Shown: positions 11,508 through 23,819, counted from the first letter of the stretch. The stretch is 64,000 nt of DNA from Larix kaempferi (GCA_027924585.1 BSBM01000764.1:745501-809500); one strand, 5' to 3'. Numbers and translations: made by a program. Notes: generated by a model from the sequence alone, not told the origin.

Positions 11508-13082
11508 TGTTGAAAGTATTCAAATAACTGAGAGGGGGGGTGAATCAGTTATTACTGTGCTTAAACAATTTTAAATTCTTTTTCCCTTTTAACTTTGATG
11601 AAGTGTGACAATCAATATGATATGAGATGTTCTATGCACATTCCTTTATAGTAGGTATATTGTTATAACAGAATTAAATATAAGGCATATAAACAATGTT
11701 CAATCACATAAATATGCAGAGGCACTGATTTTCCTGAGGAAACCCATAAAGGGAAAAAACCTCTTCTTCTTAGGATGAAAGGCAAGCTCCAACTTCTCTT
11801 TACATTCTATTTTATCTGAGCTACAACCCAGATGAGGCTTCTAACTCTGTTTCTTTAGTACCAACTAAATGGAAGCTACAACTCCCAAATGTACAAGCAC
11901 CAACTTGCAAAGAATACTTTACAGTCTTCCCTTGCTCCTCCCTACCACCCTATGTAAGAAAAATTTCAATCAATTATATCACACTGGTTCAGATATATCA
12001 GTACATACCCTTTTCATTTTTGTTCTGTGTTGCTACAGCTTGGATTTCTAGGCATTCTATTCTTCATTAAATCGAGCCGCACATTTTTATTCTGAATTGT
12101 TAACTTTGAATCATAGCTTCATCCTCTTCAGCCAACAACCACTCCTCTTCATCCTCTCCATTCTCCTTCCCATTTTGTTCTCCTTAATTGTTTTTTTTTA
12201 TAGATGCTGAAGTTATATGCCTCGGTCTCTTTAACTTCCAGATATTCCAATTCTAAAATTGAAACTATCTCTTTAACTACCAATTCGAAAATTGAATTGT
12301 CTCTTTGACTTCCAGAATTTACACGTTGTAAATTAATAAATAAAAAATGTTTGAGAGTCACAGCTTGTCTGAGTCGCGGCTGCCTGAGTCACGGACATCT
12401 GAGTCTCAGCCATCTGAGTCGCGACTGTCTGAGTCACGGCCATCTGAGTCTCAGCCATCTGAGTCATGGCCTTCTGAGTCGCAGTCGTTTGAGTCATGAC
12501 TGTATGAGTCTCAGCCATCTGCGTCACAGCTTGTCTGAGTCACATCTATTTGAGTTGCAACCGTTTGAGTCACGGTCGTCTGAGTTGCAGCCGTCTAAGT
12601 CACGGCCGTCTGAGTCTCAGCCATCTGAGTCACAACTTGTCTGAGTCACAGCTGTTTGAGTTGCAGCCATCTGAGTCACAGCTTGTCTAACAACATTCTT
12701 TTCTTGTATTTCAAAATCAGTCGCAGCTTTAGTAAACTGAAGTTGGTATGGTCTGAGTCACCTGCCTTGTCTGCTTTCCAACCATCAATGAAAACTGAAT
12801 CATAGTGACAACAATCTCCCCCTTTGGCATTGTTGGAAACCTAAAATTTATGATGTTGCTTTTCATCTGCAACTACCTGAACTTCTCCCCCTTTGACATC
12901 AATGTCAAAGATCATTTTATAGAAACAACCCCCCTATCAAGAAGAATCCAAAAACAATGGGCATGAGGAACTACACAGAAGTTATAGTATAACCATATCT
13001 GCAATACACACGTACTCCTCCTTTTAAGGTGAACTCAATAATCTGGTCATGAGGAAAAGTCAATCTGAAATCATCATAAGCA
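11508..13082 (-). repeat. Copia-1 LTR, right copy (5' LTR of the element)
   Basis: About 1575 bp, collinear with 4733-6318, including the poly-G run, the 15-bp minisatellite (12350-12690) and the CTCCCCC tracts. The right edge is fixed by the resumption of LINE sequence. Confidence 0.88.
12350..12690. repeat. 15-bp minisatellite, right LTR copy
   Basis: Same unit as at 5590-5930 but with a different order of unit variants. Repeat turnover has therefore continued since insertion. Confidence 0.88.
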
Positions 13083-14345
13083 CATTAACCAGTGTTTGGA
13101 AATATGGGTGGAAGTCTGCCTAGTTATTAAACCTTGTGGGAACTAAGTATATATATGGAATTTATTCTTAGCAGAACTTAAGCACTCATACATCTATATT
13201 AGAGATTATATGGATTCTTTTGTTTGGGAAAATAATAAATCTTCATGTATGTGTACATTAAGGTTTAGGGATGATTCTATCAGGTCTTGTAGGACAAGAA
13301 AGATTTGGGTGATGGCAAAAAAATTGGAAGATAAAGGCTCCAAAAAGGACTAGAATTTTTTTGTGGCTAGCACTTTGTGATAAGGTCTTAACATGGGAAT
13401 GATTATAGAAGAGAGGCTAGTAGGGACCTAGCATTTGTGTTTCATGTTGGAAGGAAGCTTAAACAATAGATCATATGTTTATTCAATGCCTTTGTGCTTA
13501 GCTCCTATGGAGGGATGCCAAACAATTAACTAGTTTTTCTAATATATGGGAAAGGGCTATAATGGATGAAGGTTTAAGGGCTTGGTATATGAAAAAATAA
13601 TTGAAGGAATATAGGGAAGTCTCATGTATTATCTTATGGGGTATTTGGCTACCATGTAACAAAAAACTATTTGAAGACAATCATATTCCTTTGTTCCATG
13701 TCTACCTTCAATTGTGTATCTTTTCTAGAGACTCAAAATGATCTCAAAAGAGATGAATACTAGACATATTGGTGAGATCTAGTTAGATAAGAAAACATGT
13801 TTTTTCTTGATGGGTTTAGTTAGGGTCTAATAGATTAGTAGTGTTGGGGCCCTCTTGTATTTCTTAGATGATCATTTCACTAAGTTCATAGATGACTTGG
13901 GGTAGGGGACACCAACTATACATAAATGATGGCTCTCTATTTTCTCTTAAATGTTGCTTAGGACACATGAGTTCTTAATTTACAAGATTTTTGTGATTCT
14001 ACCTTAGTGATCAACTAGACTAAAATTTCTTTGCAAATTCACAACATTTTACTAAAACCTTTAGCACAACAAATGAAGGATGGTTCTATTTTTTTTTACT
14101 TTGATTCCTTCACTCAGTTTTTACCGTAGATGCAGATAATCTTTCAAAGGATGAGAAACAACTGGAGGTAAGAGTTATGGTTGTGGAAAAGTCTCACAAT
14201 TTTGTTTAGTCCATTCCAGGCAATTTGCTTAAATCTTATTTGGATATATTGATGTTTTTTATATGGCTTCATACTAATTTATTTCATATATGTTCTATTT
14301 TATGTAAGTGTATATTATAGGTTGTCACATTAGAGGTTATTTTTA
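13083..14345 (+). pseudogene. LINE zf-RVT and RNase H remnant; right half of the split copy
   Basis: Translation resumes with TSVWKYGWKSA, which follows directly on the YPT end of the left half at 4732. The zinc-binding RT domain is clear: KIKAPKRTRIFLWLALCDKV (near 13325-13385), then CVSCWKEA, DHMFIQC and ILWGIWL. A strongly decayed RNase H tail follows to about 14300. Many stops are present. Its continuity with 4180-4732 shows that Copia-1 inserted into an existing LINE. Confidence 0.75.
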
Positions 14346-14754
14346 AATATATTTTTATTGAGGGATGGTCATATGGATAGTAAGGTTACTGAGCAATTTT
14401 ATTATTGTTGTTTTTTTTGCACTTTTATGTTTTTGTGCTAAAATAATATTTAGTGGGTAATGAAAGTTGTTTTCCTGATCTATTTTGTATACAATGCTCA
14501 GAGCACAATAAATATGTAATTTTAATTTTATGCTTAAATACAAATTATTATTTTTTTATTGGAAAAAGAATACTTAAGAGCTCATTGAAATAATATGATT
14601 TCCTTATTTCCTTACCCCTACAATCTACCTAGCTCAATTAAGATTATGACTTGCCATAGATAGAGGGGCGTTACATTTCACACAATGAAACCAAAAAGTA
14701 AAACAATGTTTTTTACTAGGAAAAAAATGTATTATTAACTTTAATAAAATTGAA
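14346..14754. other. AT-rich spacer, no gene seen
   Basis: Very AT-rich with poly-T and poly-A runs. No domain or RNA gene is recognisable. Confidence 0.5.
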
Positions 14755-14863
14755 AAATATTAAAAAATATTTTCAATTTGAAATAACAAAGAAATGGTTA
14801 CACCAAGTTTAGAAGAAGATAAGGATAAAAAAATAAAGAAAACATAAACATATAATACATTTT

Positions 14864-15568
14864 TGTGAAATTTCACAAGGGGAGATCACTAAGCTTGAAT
14901 AAACCTCACAATTTCACAGTGTTTATTGCATAGAAGAATTAGCAAGAAACATGATCAAATTCACTCATGAAACTCAAAAGATATGAGAAACTGTTGTTAA
15001 TACATTCATCAACTGTAAGCTGGAAAAAAAATGATAATACAATAGAATAATTTGATACTCCTTGGAGGATTCAAATTCTCCTCAAGTCATGGCTTAGTTT
15101 GCATTGGAACCATCTCCCAATAAGGTTTAGTGGCCACTAAGGGTGAATAATCAGTCAACTGAAGTGGAACTGAACATCACTAAGCATGTGGGCATCGAAA
15201 TAGGGGAGGAGAGTCCAAGGGGGCGCATAACTATCTATCAATGGTCAAGGAGGGCACTCCTACACTCAGTAGCAGTCAAACTAGGAGCTACAATCAGTTA
15301 ATTGAGCAATCAAGGGGACAAGGTTCCCTAAATCATAGAATTGACTGTCAGATCTCCTAAATCTATGCATGAGGGTGCATTTGTAACTCCAGTGATGGAA
15401 ACAAGGTGCACTAAGTGGCTAGGAGGGCTAATGATGGCAAAAAACAAGCTCCAAGGGGCCCAAAATAGGGACTATGTTTTAGGAGACTCAATTGTTGATG
15501 GATGGAGTGTTGCATGGAATGCATGAATGCATGCAAAACCAAAATAAGATGGTGAGAATATTCCAAAA
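14864..15568 (-). repeat. Copia-2 LTR, left copy (3' LTR)
   Basis: Begins TGTGAAATTTCACA and ends GAATATTCCAAAA, where the right copy has CCAACA. The tip therefore has one substitution. Collinear with 20074-20776. Confidence 0.9.
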
Positions 15569-15582
15569 CCCTCCCTTAAGCC
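15569..15582 (-). other. Polypurine tract of Copia-2
   Basis: The minus strand reads GGCTTAAGGGAGGG immediately before the LTR. The same tract (GGCTTAAGGGTGGG) occurs in Copia-3 at 32101-32114. Confidence 0.85.
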
Positions 15583-15744
15583 AGACGATGAGGAAAAATA
15601 AGTGGAACTTAGGGCCCTGGTTACTGAGACCAATGGTCACCCCGTACAACAATCTAAAAAAAAGTGAGGAAAGAGGGAAAACCCCCCTCAAGATAGACTG
15701 TAAACAAAATAATAAACCAAGATAGCACTCACCCCAATAAGGGA

Positions 15745-16153
15745 TCGAAGATGAGTGAACTTATTCACTGAAAAATTCTTGGTGAAAATATTTGCAATCT
15801 TCTCTTCTGTAGGACAATAGAGCAGTTGTACGATCATGCACCAATCCTCAGATGTAATGCATGTGTATCTCAATGTGTTTGATTCTTTGTCTCAGAACCA
15901 GATCTGTAGAAATACTGATAGCACTCTGATTGTCAAAATAGATGACTGGTGGAGTACTGTAGTGAATCCCAAACTTTGACAAGATGCTACTCAACCAGAT
16001 GCACTGTGTGGTTGCATTCACTACAACTATGTATTTGGTCTCAACTAATGAAAGAGCAAGAGCAATCTTCTTTTTTCTTGAGCAACATATAGGACCAGAT
16101 CCAATCATGAAGACAAAACCTAATGTATACTTCCTATCTGAGTTGTCTCCAGC
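15745..16153 (-). pseudogene. Copia-2 RNase H
   Basis: Blocks AGDNSDRKYTLGFVF, SLVETKYIVVV (catalytic Glu region) and IYFDNQSAISIS (catalytic Asp) are followed by the C-terminal EKIANIFTKNFSVNKF tail. The frame is broken near 15850-15870 and at the junction with RT. Confidence 0.85.
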
Positions 16154-17560
16154 CTAATCTAAATATGTATACCCAACTAAGTTCAATGGAGACCCAACTG
16201 CATAGTGAATACCATAGGTCTTTGTCCCTTGCACATAGTGCAAGATCCTTTTGGTTGCCTTCCAGTGAATCTCATGAGGCTCTTGCATGTATCTAGATAC
16301 AACACTCATTGCATAAGATAGATCGGGGTGAGTATGTGTAAGAAACAAAAGACTCCCGATCAACTGCTGATATAAAGTACTATCCACCAAAGGTGAAGAA
16401 GAACTATCCTAAAGACTAATAGCTGAAAGAAAATGAAATGTTGTTGGTTTTCATTCTTTCATATGAAACCTGTCAAGTAGATCTGATGCATATTTGGATT
16501 GTGCAATCTTGATTCCTGAATCACTCTGAGAGACTTCAATACCAAGAAATTGCTTTAGCAGTCCCAAATATGACATAGAGAAGGAGTTGTGTAAGGATTT
16601 TTTGATAGATCTAAGACATGAAGAGACACTCCCTGTAATCAGTAAATCATCAACATAGAGGAAAATAAGGAGAAGAGAGTTACCATCATGTCTCATGTAG
16701 ACATTCGAATCAGACTTGCATCTCTGAAAATCATGTGACAGTAGAAAGGAGTCCATTTTAGCATACCATGCCCAGGGATCCTGCTTGAGCACATACACAG
16801 ACTTCCTCAATATACACACTAATGAAGGTTCATCAATGTATCCTTCAGGTTGCTTCATGTAGATCTCCTCCTCTAGATGTCCATGGGGAAAATCACTCTT
16901 TACATCCATGTGATGAACCTCCCAATGCTTGGATGCAGCAAGAGCTAGAACAAGACGGATGTAGTCCATCTTAGCAACATGAGAGAAGGTCTCTGAATAG
17001 TCAATCCCTTGAACTTGTGAGAAACCTTTAGCAACCAAGCGAGCCTTGTACTTGCATGTGAATCCATCTGAACCCATCTTGGTTCTGTATACCCACTTAC
17101 ATTGAACAAGCTTCCTTCCAGGAGGAAGAGAAACAAGCTCCCAAGTCTCATTCCTTTGAAGAGATTGGTACTCTTCATCCATAGCTAATGTCCATCTTGT
17201 ATCTTGGGAGGCCTCAAAGAAATTTTTTGGATCTGATCCAATCATAAGAAAACATCTGTCAGAAAGAAAGGGATCTGTATCAGAGAGTGAAAACCTTGTA
17301 TTTTGAAACTTGGATCTAGTTCTTCTTGGATCTTGTGGATATCCAACAAGATCGCGTACAGATTCAAGAGTCTTGGCATCCCATCTTGGAAGAGGAGGTA
17401 GATCTTCAGGTTCTTGTGGATTTGGATCTAAGATTCGCTCATCTTCACTTTCAAAGTAAAAATCTGAACTTTCATGAGACAATGCTTCGCTATCTTGTTC
17501 AATATCCTGTGGTGGAGTAGTTAGCAAGTTGTCTTCTTCGACATGGTGGGAATCATGCAA
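16154..17560 (-). pseudogene. Copia-2 reverse transcriptase and linker
   Basis: A 369-codon open piece (16451-17560) holds the acidic linker, then NETWELVSLPPG, CKWVYRTKMG, IDYSETFSHVAKMDYIR, HHMDVKSDFPHG and the catalytic FLYVDDLLITG near 16635-16665. The C-terminal RT part continues at 16154-16390 (YQQLIGSLLFLTHTHPDLSYA). The conserved K of LKQ.PRAW is present, but the R is W here (LKQDPWAWY). Stops near 16400-16450 break the frame. Confidence 0.88.
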
Positions 17561-18480
17561 TGGACACTCCTCAAACTAGACACTTCTCTCAAGAAATGGT
17601 TGCATGGTAGATAGATCTATCAATTTGTAGGCCTTTGCATTATGTGAATAACCAACAAGTATGCACTCTTTTCTTTATGGATCTAAGGCTCTCCTCTTCT
17701 CGGAAGGAATCCTCACCCAAGCTTTGGATCCAAAGACTCTCAGATGAGACACATCTGGTTTGTATCCCATCCATGCTTCAAAAGGAGTTTTTCCTTGTAG
17801 GCCTTTGTGAGGAACTCTGTTATGGAGCTTTTTCAACACAGTTGACAACTTCCGCCCAAAGTCTAGGAGTTAATGCTTTAGACTCATGCATGCAAGTTTC
17901 CATCTCTTTCAAAGTTACGTTCTTTCTCTCTAATACACCATTCTACTCTAGTGTGTAAGGAACATTGTGTTGCATATCAATACCTTTATCTGCAAAAAAT
18001 AACTGAAACTCATTCTTCACATACTCTCCTCCATTGTCAGTACAAAGGACCTTGATCTTCTTATCAATGAAATTTTCTACAGAAGCTTTAAAAGATTTGA
18101 AGTATTCAAAGACTTCTAATTTCAACTTAAGAAAATATACCCAAATGGATCTAGAATAATCATCTATGAATGTTAATATGTATCTTGCATTATTCAAAGA
18201 TAGGTGAGGAAGATGTCATGATATCTCACTGTGAATCAACTCAAGAGGAAATGAGGCTCTCTTTTCCTTTCCTTTCTCAAACTTGTGCTCCAAATGATTA
18301 CCAATCAAACAAATTTTACAGGTGCCTTTAGCAAATATGATGTTTAGAATCCCTTCAACCATTTTTTGATTGTGCAGTTCTTTCAAATATTTGTAGTTGA
18401 GGTTCCCAAACCTCTCATGCCAAAGTCCGCTCACTTCATTTGCATGAGTAAGAAGGCACTTTGTTTTGAGTAAGGAAAGA
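17561..18480 (-). pseudogene. Copia-2 integrase
   Basis: The zinc region reads LWHERFGNLNY, with the second His of the HHCC motif replaced by Asn, and later CKICLIG. The DDE core shows D in FIDDYSRS, D in CTDNGGEY and E in NGVLERKN. Several stops and frameshifts interrupt it between 17570 and 17940 and near 18210. Confidence 0.85.
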
Positions 18481-18598
18481 AGTGAGAAAAATCATATATT
18501 TTAGAATGGTGATCTGCAATGCCTTGTGCGATGATCTTCCCAAATGATATCTATTGGAATTCAACCGCATTAGGAGTAAAGATTAATTTCTTGGGAAT

Positions 18599-19780
18599 TC
18601 ATGTATGGGTCATTTGATAAACAGAAAGGAGGTTAGCTTCCAAGGTAGTCACATAGAGCACATCATTGAAGTATCCATGTTCTAGATTGATCCTTCCAAT
18701 CCCTTCTGAGGAAACTTCAGATTCATCTCCCATAAGGATATAAGGTCCAATAGTGGGTTCAAATTCAGGGAATAGATCCTTAGGAGCATACATGTGTCTG
18801 GATGCTCCAGAATCTATGATGAAGGAGGTTGCATTCGAAGTGCCAGCCATGAGTGCATGACACCTCTCTTTGTCCTCTGATATAGGATCAACTTCTTTTC
18901 TTCTAGCATTTGCAGGTACTGGAAGATTGTTTTTATCTAGAGGTTGGGCCATGAGATCAATGGTATTCTTCATGAAAGCACTTTTTGGATGAAAACCTAT
19001 GTTACAGTATGGACATTTGGTCTTCTCTTTCTGGTTTTGCTTGCCTCTCTTTGGATTCGAGGTCCCTTCTGACTGTTTGGGAGTCTCCCTTGACTTTCGA
19101 TCATAAGGTTTATTTTTCTTACCATTTTTCTTCCCTTTTCCATTCACATTATTTCCTTCTCCTGCAGCAAGAGCTTGATCCCTCTTTGGTTTTATTACTC
19201 CCATCTGCACCAATTTGTCCTGCTCCTTTGTGAGAGAGAGGATGAATGCATCTAGAGTGGGAATTTTCCAGTTTGGAATGGAAATATTTGTTGTTTGGAA
19301 GGTGGACACAAACACATAATAGTATGATCCCAATTTTGAAAGAATAACAAGAATCAACTGCTTGTCTTATTTCTCAATTCCACACAGCTTTTGCTGCACA
19401 ACCAAGTTCTTGAATCTTGTGAAGAAATATGTGATGGATTTGAAACTATCGGGGCTCAATGAGATCAACTCATTTTCAAATTGGTGACCTCTCAAATCAT
19501 CCTATTTTCGAAACAAGGATTCGAGCTTTGTCCAAACCTCCTTGGGAGTTTTGAGACCGGAGAGATGAAAGAGTAGATCTTTGGAAATGCTGAGGCATAG
19601 CAATCCAACTCCTTCATCAAGTTTGTTTAGATACTTAACCTTTTCTGTAGCACAATTTGGTTCAACCTCAGTGTCCTGTAACACTCTGTAGAGACCTTTG
19701 CTGAGCATGAAGGTCTCTATTTGTCCCTTCCCTTCAAATAAGTTGAAGGGAGTGAGCTTGGGAATCAAGGTTAGATCCAT
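18599..19780 (-). pseudogene. Copia-2 gag and protease
   Basis: The gag start is at 19780 (MDLTLIPKLTPFNLFEGKGQ), with a UBN2-type core to 19502 and a broken stretch to 19357. The continuing piece carries a basic linker, a zinc knuckle CPYCNIGFH whose last Cys has become Phe, and an intact aspartic protease motif FIIDSGASRHM. Unlike Copia-1, the protease Asp is retained here. Confidence 0.87.
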
Positions 19781-20061
19781 AGTAGCTGAATGAATGTGCT
19801 TCTAATGATGGAATAACCTGCAAAAACAATGGAAATTTATCTAGAGGATTGTTACATAATCTATTGAACATTGATTTAGGACAGCAGGCACTTTTATCTG
19901 AATCCTTCACACTTGGATATCTACCTCAAAGGATTTCTCCAATGAATTCAATGCAATGGAACCAGGATTTGTTGTGGAAATCCAGAGGCTTCTGGTGCAC
20001 TACTGAAAAACAACTTCTCAATAAACTGCTGCAACTGTTGTAGCTCGAAAAGATCTCACAA

Positions 20062-20073
20062 GCTCTAATACCA
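20062..20073 (-). other. Primer binding site of Copia-2
   Basis: Minus-strand TGGTATTAGAGC directly abuts the right LTR. It matches the initiator tRNA-Met primer with one transition. Confidence 0.85.
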
Positions 20074-20776
20074 TGTGAAATTCCACAGGGGGAGATCACT
20101 AAGTTTGAACAAACCTCACAATTTCACAGTGTTTATTGCAGAAAAGAATTAGCAAGAAACATGATCAAATTCACTCATGAAACCCAAAAGATATGAGAAA
20201 TTGTTGTTAATACATTCATCAGTTGTAAGCTAGAAAAAATGATAATACAATAGAATTAATTCAATACTCCTTGGAGGATTCAAATTCTCCTCAAGTCATG
20301 GCTTAGTTTGCATTGGAACCATCTCCTAATAAGGTTTAGTGGCCACTGAGGGTGAATAATTAGTCAATTGAGGTGGAACTGAACATCACTGAGCATGTGG
20401 GCACCAAAATAGGGGAGGAGACTCCAAGGGGGCACATAACTAGCTGTTAGTGGTCAAGGAGGGTGCATCAAAATAGGAGCTACAGTTAGTTAACTAAGCA
20501 ATTAAGGGGACAAGGTTCCCTAAATCATGGAACTGATTGCCAGATCTCCTAAATTTTTGCATGAGGGCGCATTTGTAACTCTAGTGATGGAAACAAGGTG
20601 CACTAAGTGGCTAGGAGGGCTAATGATGGCAAAAAATAAGCTCCAGGGGGCCAAATTAGGGACTAGGTGCTAAGAGACTCAACTGCTGATGCATGGATGC
20701 ATGGAGTGCTGCATGGAATGCGTGCATGCATGCAAAGTATGCAAAACCAAAATAAGATGGTGAGAATATTCCAACA
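20074..20776 (-). repeat. Copia-2 LTR, right copy (5' LTR)
   Basis: 703 bp, collinear with 14864-15568. It is followed by the target duplication ATTTT. Confidence 0.92.
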
Positions 20777-21641
20777 ATTTTAACGCTATGAGGTTTGAGC
20801 AAATTTAGTGACATTATAACGATGTCTTCTTAAAAGGAAAAGGCAAGGGGCTTAAGTAGAAATTAACGTAAACATATATATATAAGATGAAAAACCATTT
20901 CAATGAAATTATTTTCATAATTGTAAGATGTATTTATTAATTTTATTGGTATATAAATGGTATATAACATATTAATAAGATTAAAAATTAAAAAAAAATA
21001 TTTCAAATATTATTTTAAAAATGATTTAAATTTTTAATATAATTGTACATAATATCATATTTTGTAATAAATTTAAGATTAATTAACTTCTAATATATAC
21101 TAACTAATTGAATTTTAATTATTTTCATTTTTCATTTTTTTAATTTTCTTTGGTCTATTTGAAATGATTGTAAAAGACATAAATATAAATAAATTGTAAT
21201 AATTTTATATCTTCATTCTTAAGAAGAGCCTATACTTTGTTGATGCACCCAGAATCATTGTTAATTTGATGAGGCTTATCATGGATTGCGATAGCCACAG
21301 TTCCAATCCCTTCTTTCACCCTTGTTTATTGATTAAATACATGGAAGAGGAAAATATAATTTCATCACATGTAATGCCTTAATGATAAGATGGTTAGAAA
21401 GAAACTAAATCTTGATTATTGCACTAGGCTTTTGTGATGATCAAGAAGCAAAATAAGCTTCTCCTGGTTTTTTCCCTTTGTTTGATCATGTGCATACAAA
21501 CAAAATTTAAGCTTCTCTTGCTTTTTTCCCTTTGCTTGATCATGTGCATATGCATGCATCAAATCGCTATTTCTTTAGGTAATTAAGGACCTTTGCTTGT
21601 ATCACAATGCAACCACAATTATGGTAATTGAGTAAGAAGGG

Positions 21642-21649
21642 TTTAAATA
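21642..21649 (+). promoter_or_regulatory. TATA-like box in duplication copy A
   Basis: TTTAAATA lies 59 bp upstream of the ATG of a conserved 23-codon frame. The same box at the same spacing occurs in copy B. An RY-type CATGCAT motif lies about 90 bp upstream in both copies. Confidence 0.35.
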
Positions 21650-21700
21650 AAGGAAAGGTTCTCATTTCACCTCCTTTGGGCCCAAAAAAAATCACAAAGC

Positions 21701-21772
21701 ATGCCTAAGAGTTTGTTGGATGAAGTAACCACTATAGATTCTTTGTTTGTGAATTCCCAAGGAAATAATTAA
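21701..21772 (+). CDS. Conserved 23-codon frame, copy A (possible first exon or small ORF)
   Basis: The frame starts ATG, reads MPKSLLDEVTTIDSLFVNSQ, then GNN and TAA. Copy B at 23871 encodes MPTSLLDEGIAIDSLFVNSQ and ends at the same position. I do not recognise a family. The TATA box upstream and conservation of frame and length suggest an exon or a small peptide gene, but two recent copies sharing a frame is weak evidence. Confidence 0.25.
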   Translation: MPKSLLDEVTTIDSLFVNSQGNN

Positions 21773-23811
21773 AGAGATGCATTCTACCACTAGTTCGCTA
21801 TGTTCCATGGGTTTGCCCTATCATCAAATTTATATGACTTATCTAGTTGTACTATTGAAGTAAAAATGAAGTAACGAGACCCAAAAAATTGAATGGTTTG
21901 TTGGGACCCATGACAAAGAGAAAACCTTCTAACCCATTTTTATTCTCTCTCGCTTTGATACTCTTGAGAAAAGTTTCCCGTAGCAGATTGATACGCATTT
22001 TTAACCTATCCATTAATTTGCATGATAAAGGGAAAGAAAGCTAGCTTTAACCTTTTTTATAAAATTGAGGATGAGTGTAGTTTTAATCACAAAGAAGGCA
22101 TTTTTTATGGCACAACACACTTCTAAATAATTTTCCCAAACTCATCGTCCAAATCTATTGACCATCCTTAGTTTTTTTTCTCAGTTTTTACCATATGTCA
22201 TTCATATGTTAACTTGTTTTGTTACACGTGTTTGTAGACTTTGAAATTGTGTTATGCGTTTTGATCTAATACATCGCTTTAACTTTATAATAATTTAGCC
22301 TTCAATCATCTTACACATGTTTGAACTAAACTTTCTATTTTATTTTACAAAAGAAAACAATCACCAACATCTTTTGGCCTCCTCACCATTTTTTATGATA
22401 AGATATTTTGTGTGTTAAATCAACTTTTAATATACTAAATATGTTATGTTCAATTAACATTTAATTTGCTAGATGTGTTATTTTAAATTAATATTCATAT
22501 ATCATTGAAAAAAACCAAACTTCAATTTCAAAACATTTAGAAATAATTAAAAAAAACTGAACTTTAATTCTAAATGAAATTTCCCTCTTTCTTTCATAAT
22601 GGGAAAACATGGGAAAAAGGTTTTAGAGTGCATCTCTATAGCCATATGCTATCAACCATGGTGTTCATCCTATAACAATGACATTAAAATTTGAGAAGTT
22701 TCAAAAGAAAGATGATCACAGAGTGTATGTTGTCCTTAGTTTTTAATTTTATGAACTTAAAAAAACATCCTAATCTATTTGTATTAAAATATAAGCCACA
22801 TTTTACATAGATCCAATAAATATTTTTAATTTGAAATAACAATAAAATGGTTTACTAAGTTGAAAAAGATAAATGAATAAAGATCTAGTTATAAGAATGC
22901 ATAGAAAAAAAAGAAAACATACTAAAATATAAAATAGCAAATCAAATCAATTAGAAAACATATAATACATTTTAACACTATGAGGTTTGAGCAAATTTAG
23001 TGATATTATAACAATATTTTCTTAAAGGAGAAGGCAAAGGGCTTAAGTAGAAAGTAACGTAGAAAGTAACATAAACATATATAAGATTGAAAAAACATTT
23101 CAATGAAATTATGAAAGAATTGTAAAACGAATTTATTATTTTTCTTCGTATATAATATATTAATAAAATAACAAATTAAAAAAAAATCAATTATTATTTT
23201 AAATAATATAATTGTACATAATATCACAATTTTTTAAATAAATTTAAGATTAATTAACTTTTAATATAAACTAACTTATTAAATTAAATTTAATAATTTG
23301 ATTTTAACCATTTTAATTTTTCTTTTTTCTATTTTAAACGATTGTAAAGAGTATAAATATAATTAAATTATAATAATTTTATATCTCCATTCTTAAGAAG
23401 AGTATATCATGTGGACACACCCAAAATCATTATTAATTTAAAGAGGCTTATCATGGATTGGGATATCCACAGTGCCACACCCTTCTTTCACCCTTATGTA
23501 TTGATTAAATACATGGAAGAGGAATATATCATTTCATCACATGCAATGCCCTAACGATAAGTTGATTAGAAAGAAACTAAATATTGATTATTGCACTAGG
23601 CTTTTGTGATGACCAAGAAGCAAAATAAGCTTCTCTTGCTTTTTTCCCTTCATTTGGTCATGAGCATACAAACAAAATAAGCTTTTCTTGCTTTTTTCCC
23701 TTCGTTTGATCATATGCACATGCATGCATCAAATCACTATTTCTTTAGCTAATTAAGGACCTTTGCTTGTATCACAATGCAATCACAATTATGGTAATTG
23801 AGTAAGAAGGG

Positions 23812-23819
23812 TTTAAATA
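23812..23819 (+). promoter_or_regulatory. TATA-like box in duplication copy B
   Basis: TTTAAATA lies 59 bp before the ATG at 23871, within a block highly similar to copy A. The upstream CATGCATG (RY-type) motif is complete in this copy. Confidence 0.35.

Larger units (their letters stand above)
4733..13082 (-). mobile_element. Copia-1: Ty1/copia retrotransposon with two long LTRs
   Basis: This is a full-length but decayed copia element on the minus strand. The LTRs (4733-6318 and 11508-13082) start TGTTGAAAGTATTC and end ATAAGCA. A primer binding site complementary to initiator tRNA-Met (TGGTATCAGAGC on the minus strand) sits at 11494-11505. Order from the right is gag, protease, integrase, RT, RNase H, which is the copia order. 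The flank has ACATT at 4728-4732 and again at 13082-13086, the first base of the right copy overlapping the LTR end. The LTRs differ by scattered substitutions and small indels, so the insertion is not recent. Confidence 0.9.
14864..20776 (-). mobile_element. Copia-2: Ty1/copia retrotransposon with TSD ATTTT
   Basis: LTRs lie at 14864-15568 and 20074-20776 (about 704 bp each), TG...CA type. The 5-bp target duplication ATTTT is at 14859-14863 and 20777-20781. The PBS (minus TGGTATTAGAGC, one mismatch to initiator tRNA-Met) is at 20062-20073. The PPT (minus GGCTTAAGGGAGGG) is at 15569-15582, directly against the left LTR. Gag, protease, integrase, RT and RNase H lie in copia order but with many stops and shifts. 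Confidence 0.93.
14755..22814. repeat. Tandem duplication, copy A (split by Copia-2)
   Basis: The sequence 14755-14863 plus 20782-22814 aligns collinearly with 22815-24912 (copy B), giving a repeat unit of about 2.1 kb. Copy A is interrupted between 14863 and 20782 by Copia-2 and its target duplication. Both copies share a promoter-like block, a 23-codon frame and a nested pair of about 48-bp repeats (in A at 21452-21552). Confidence 0.85.
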
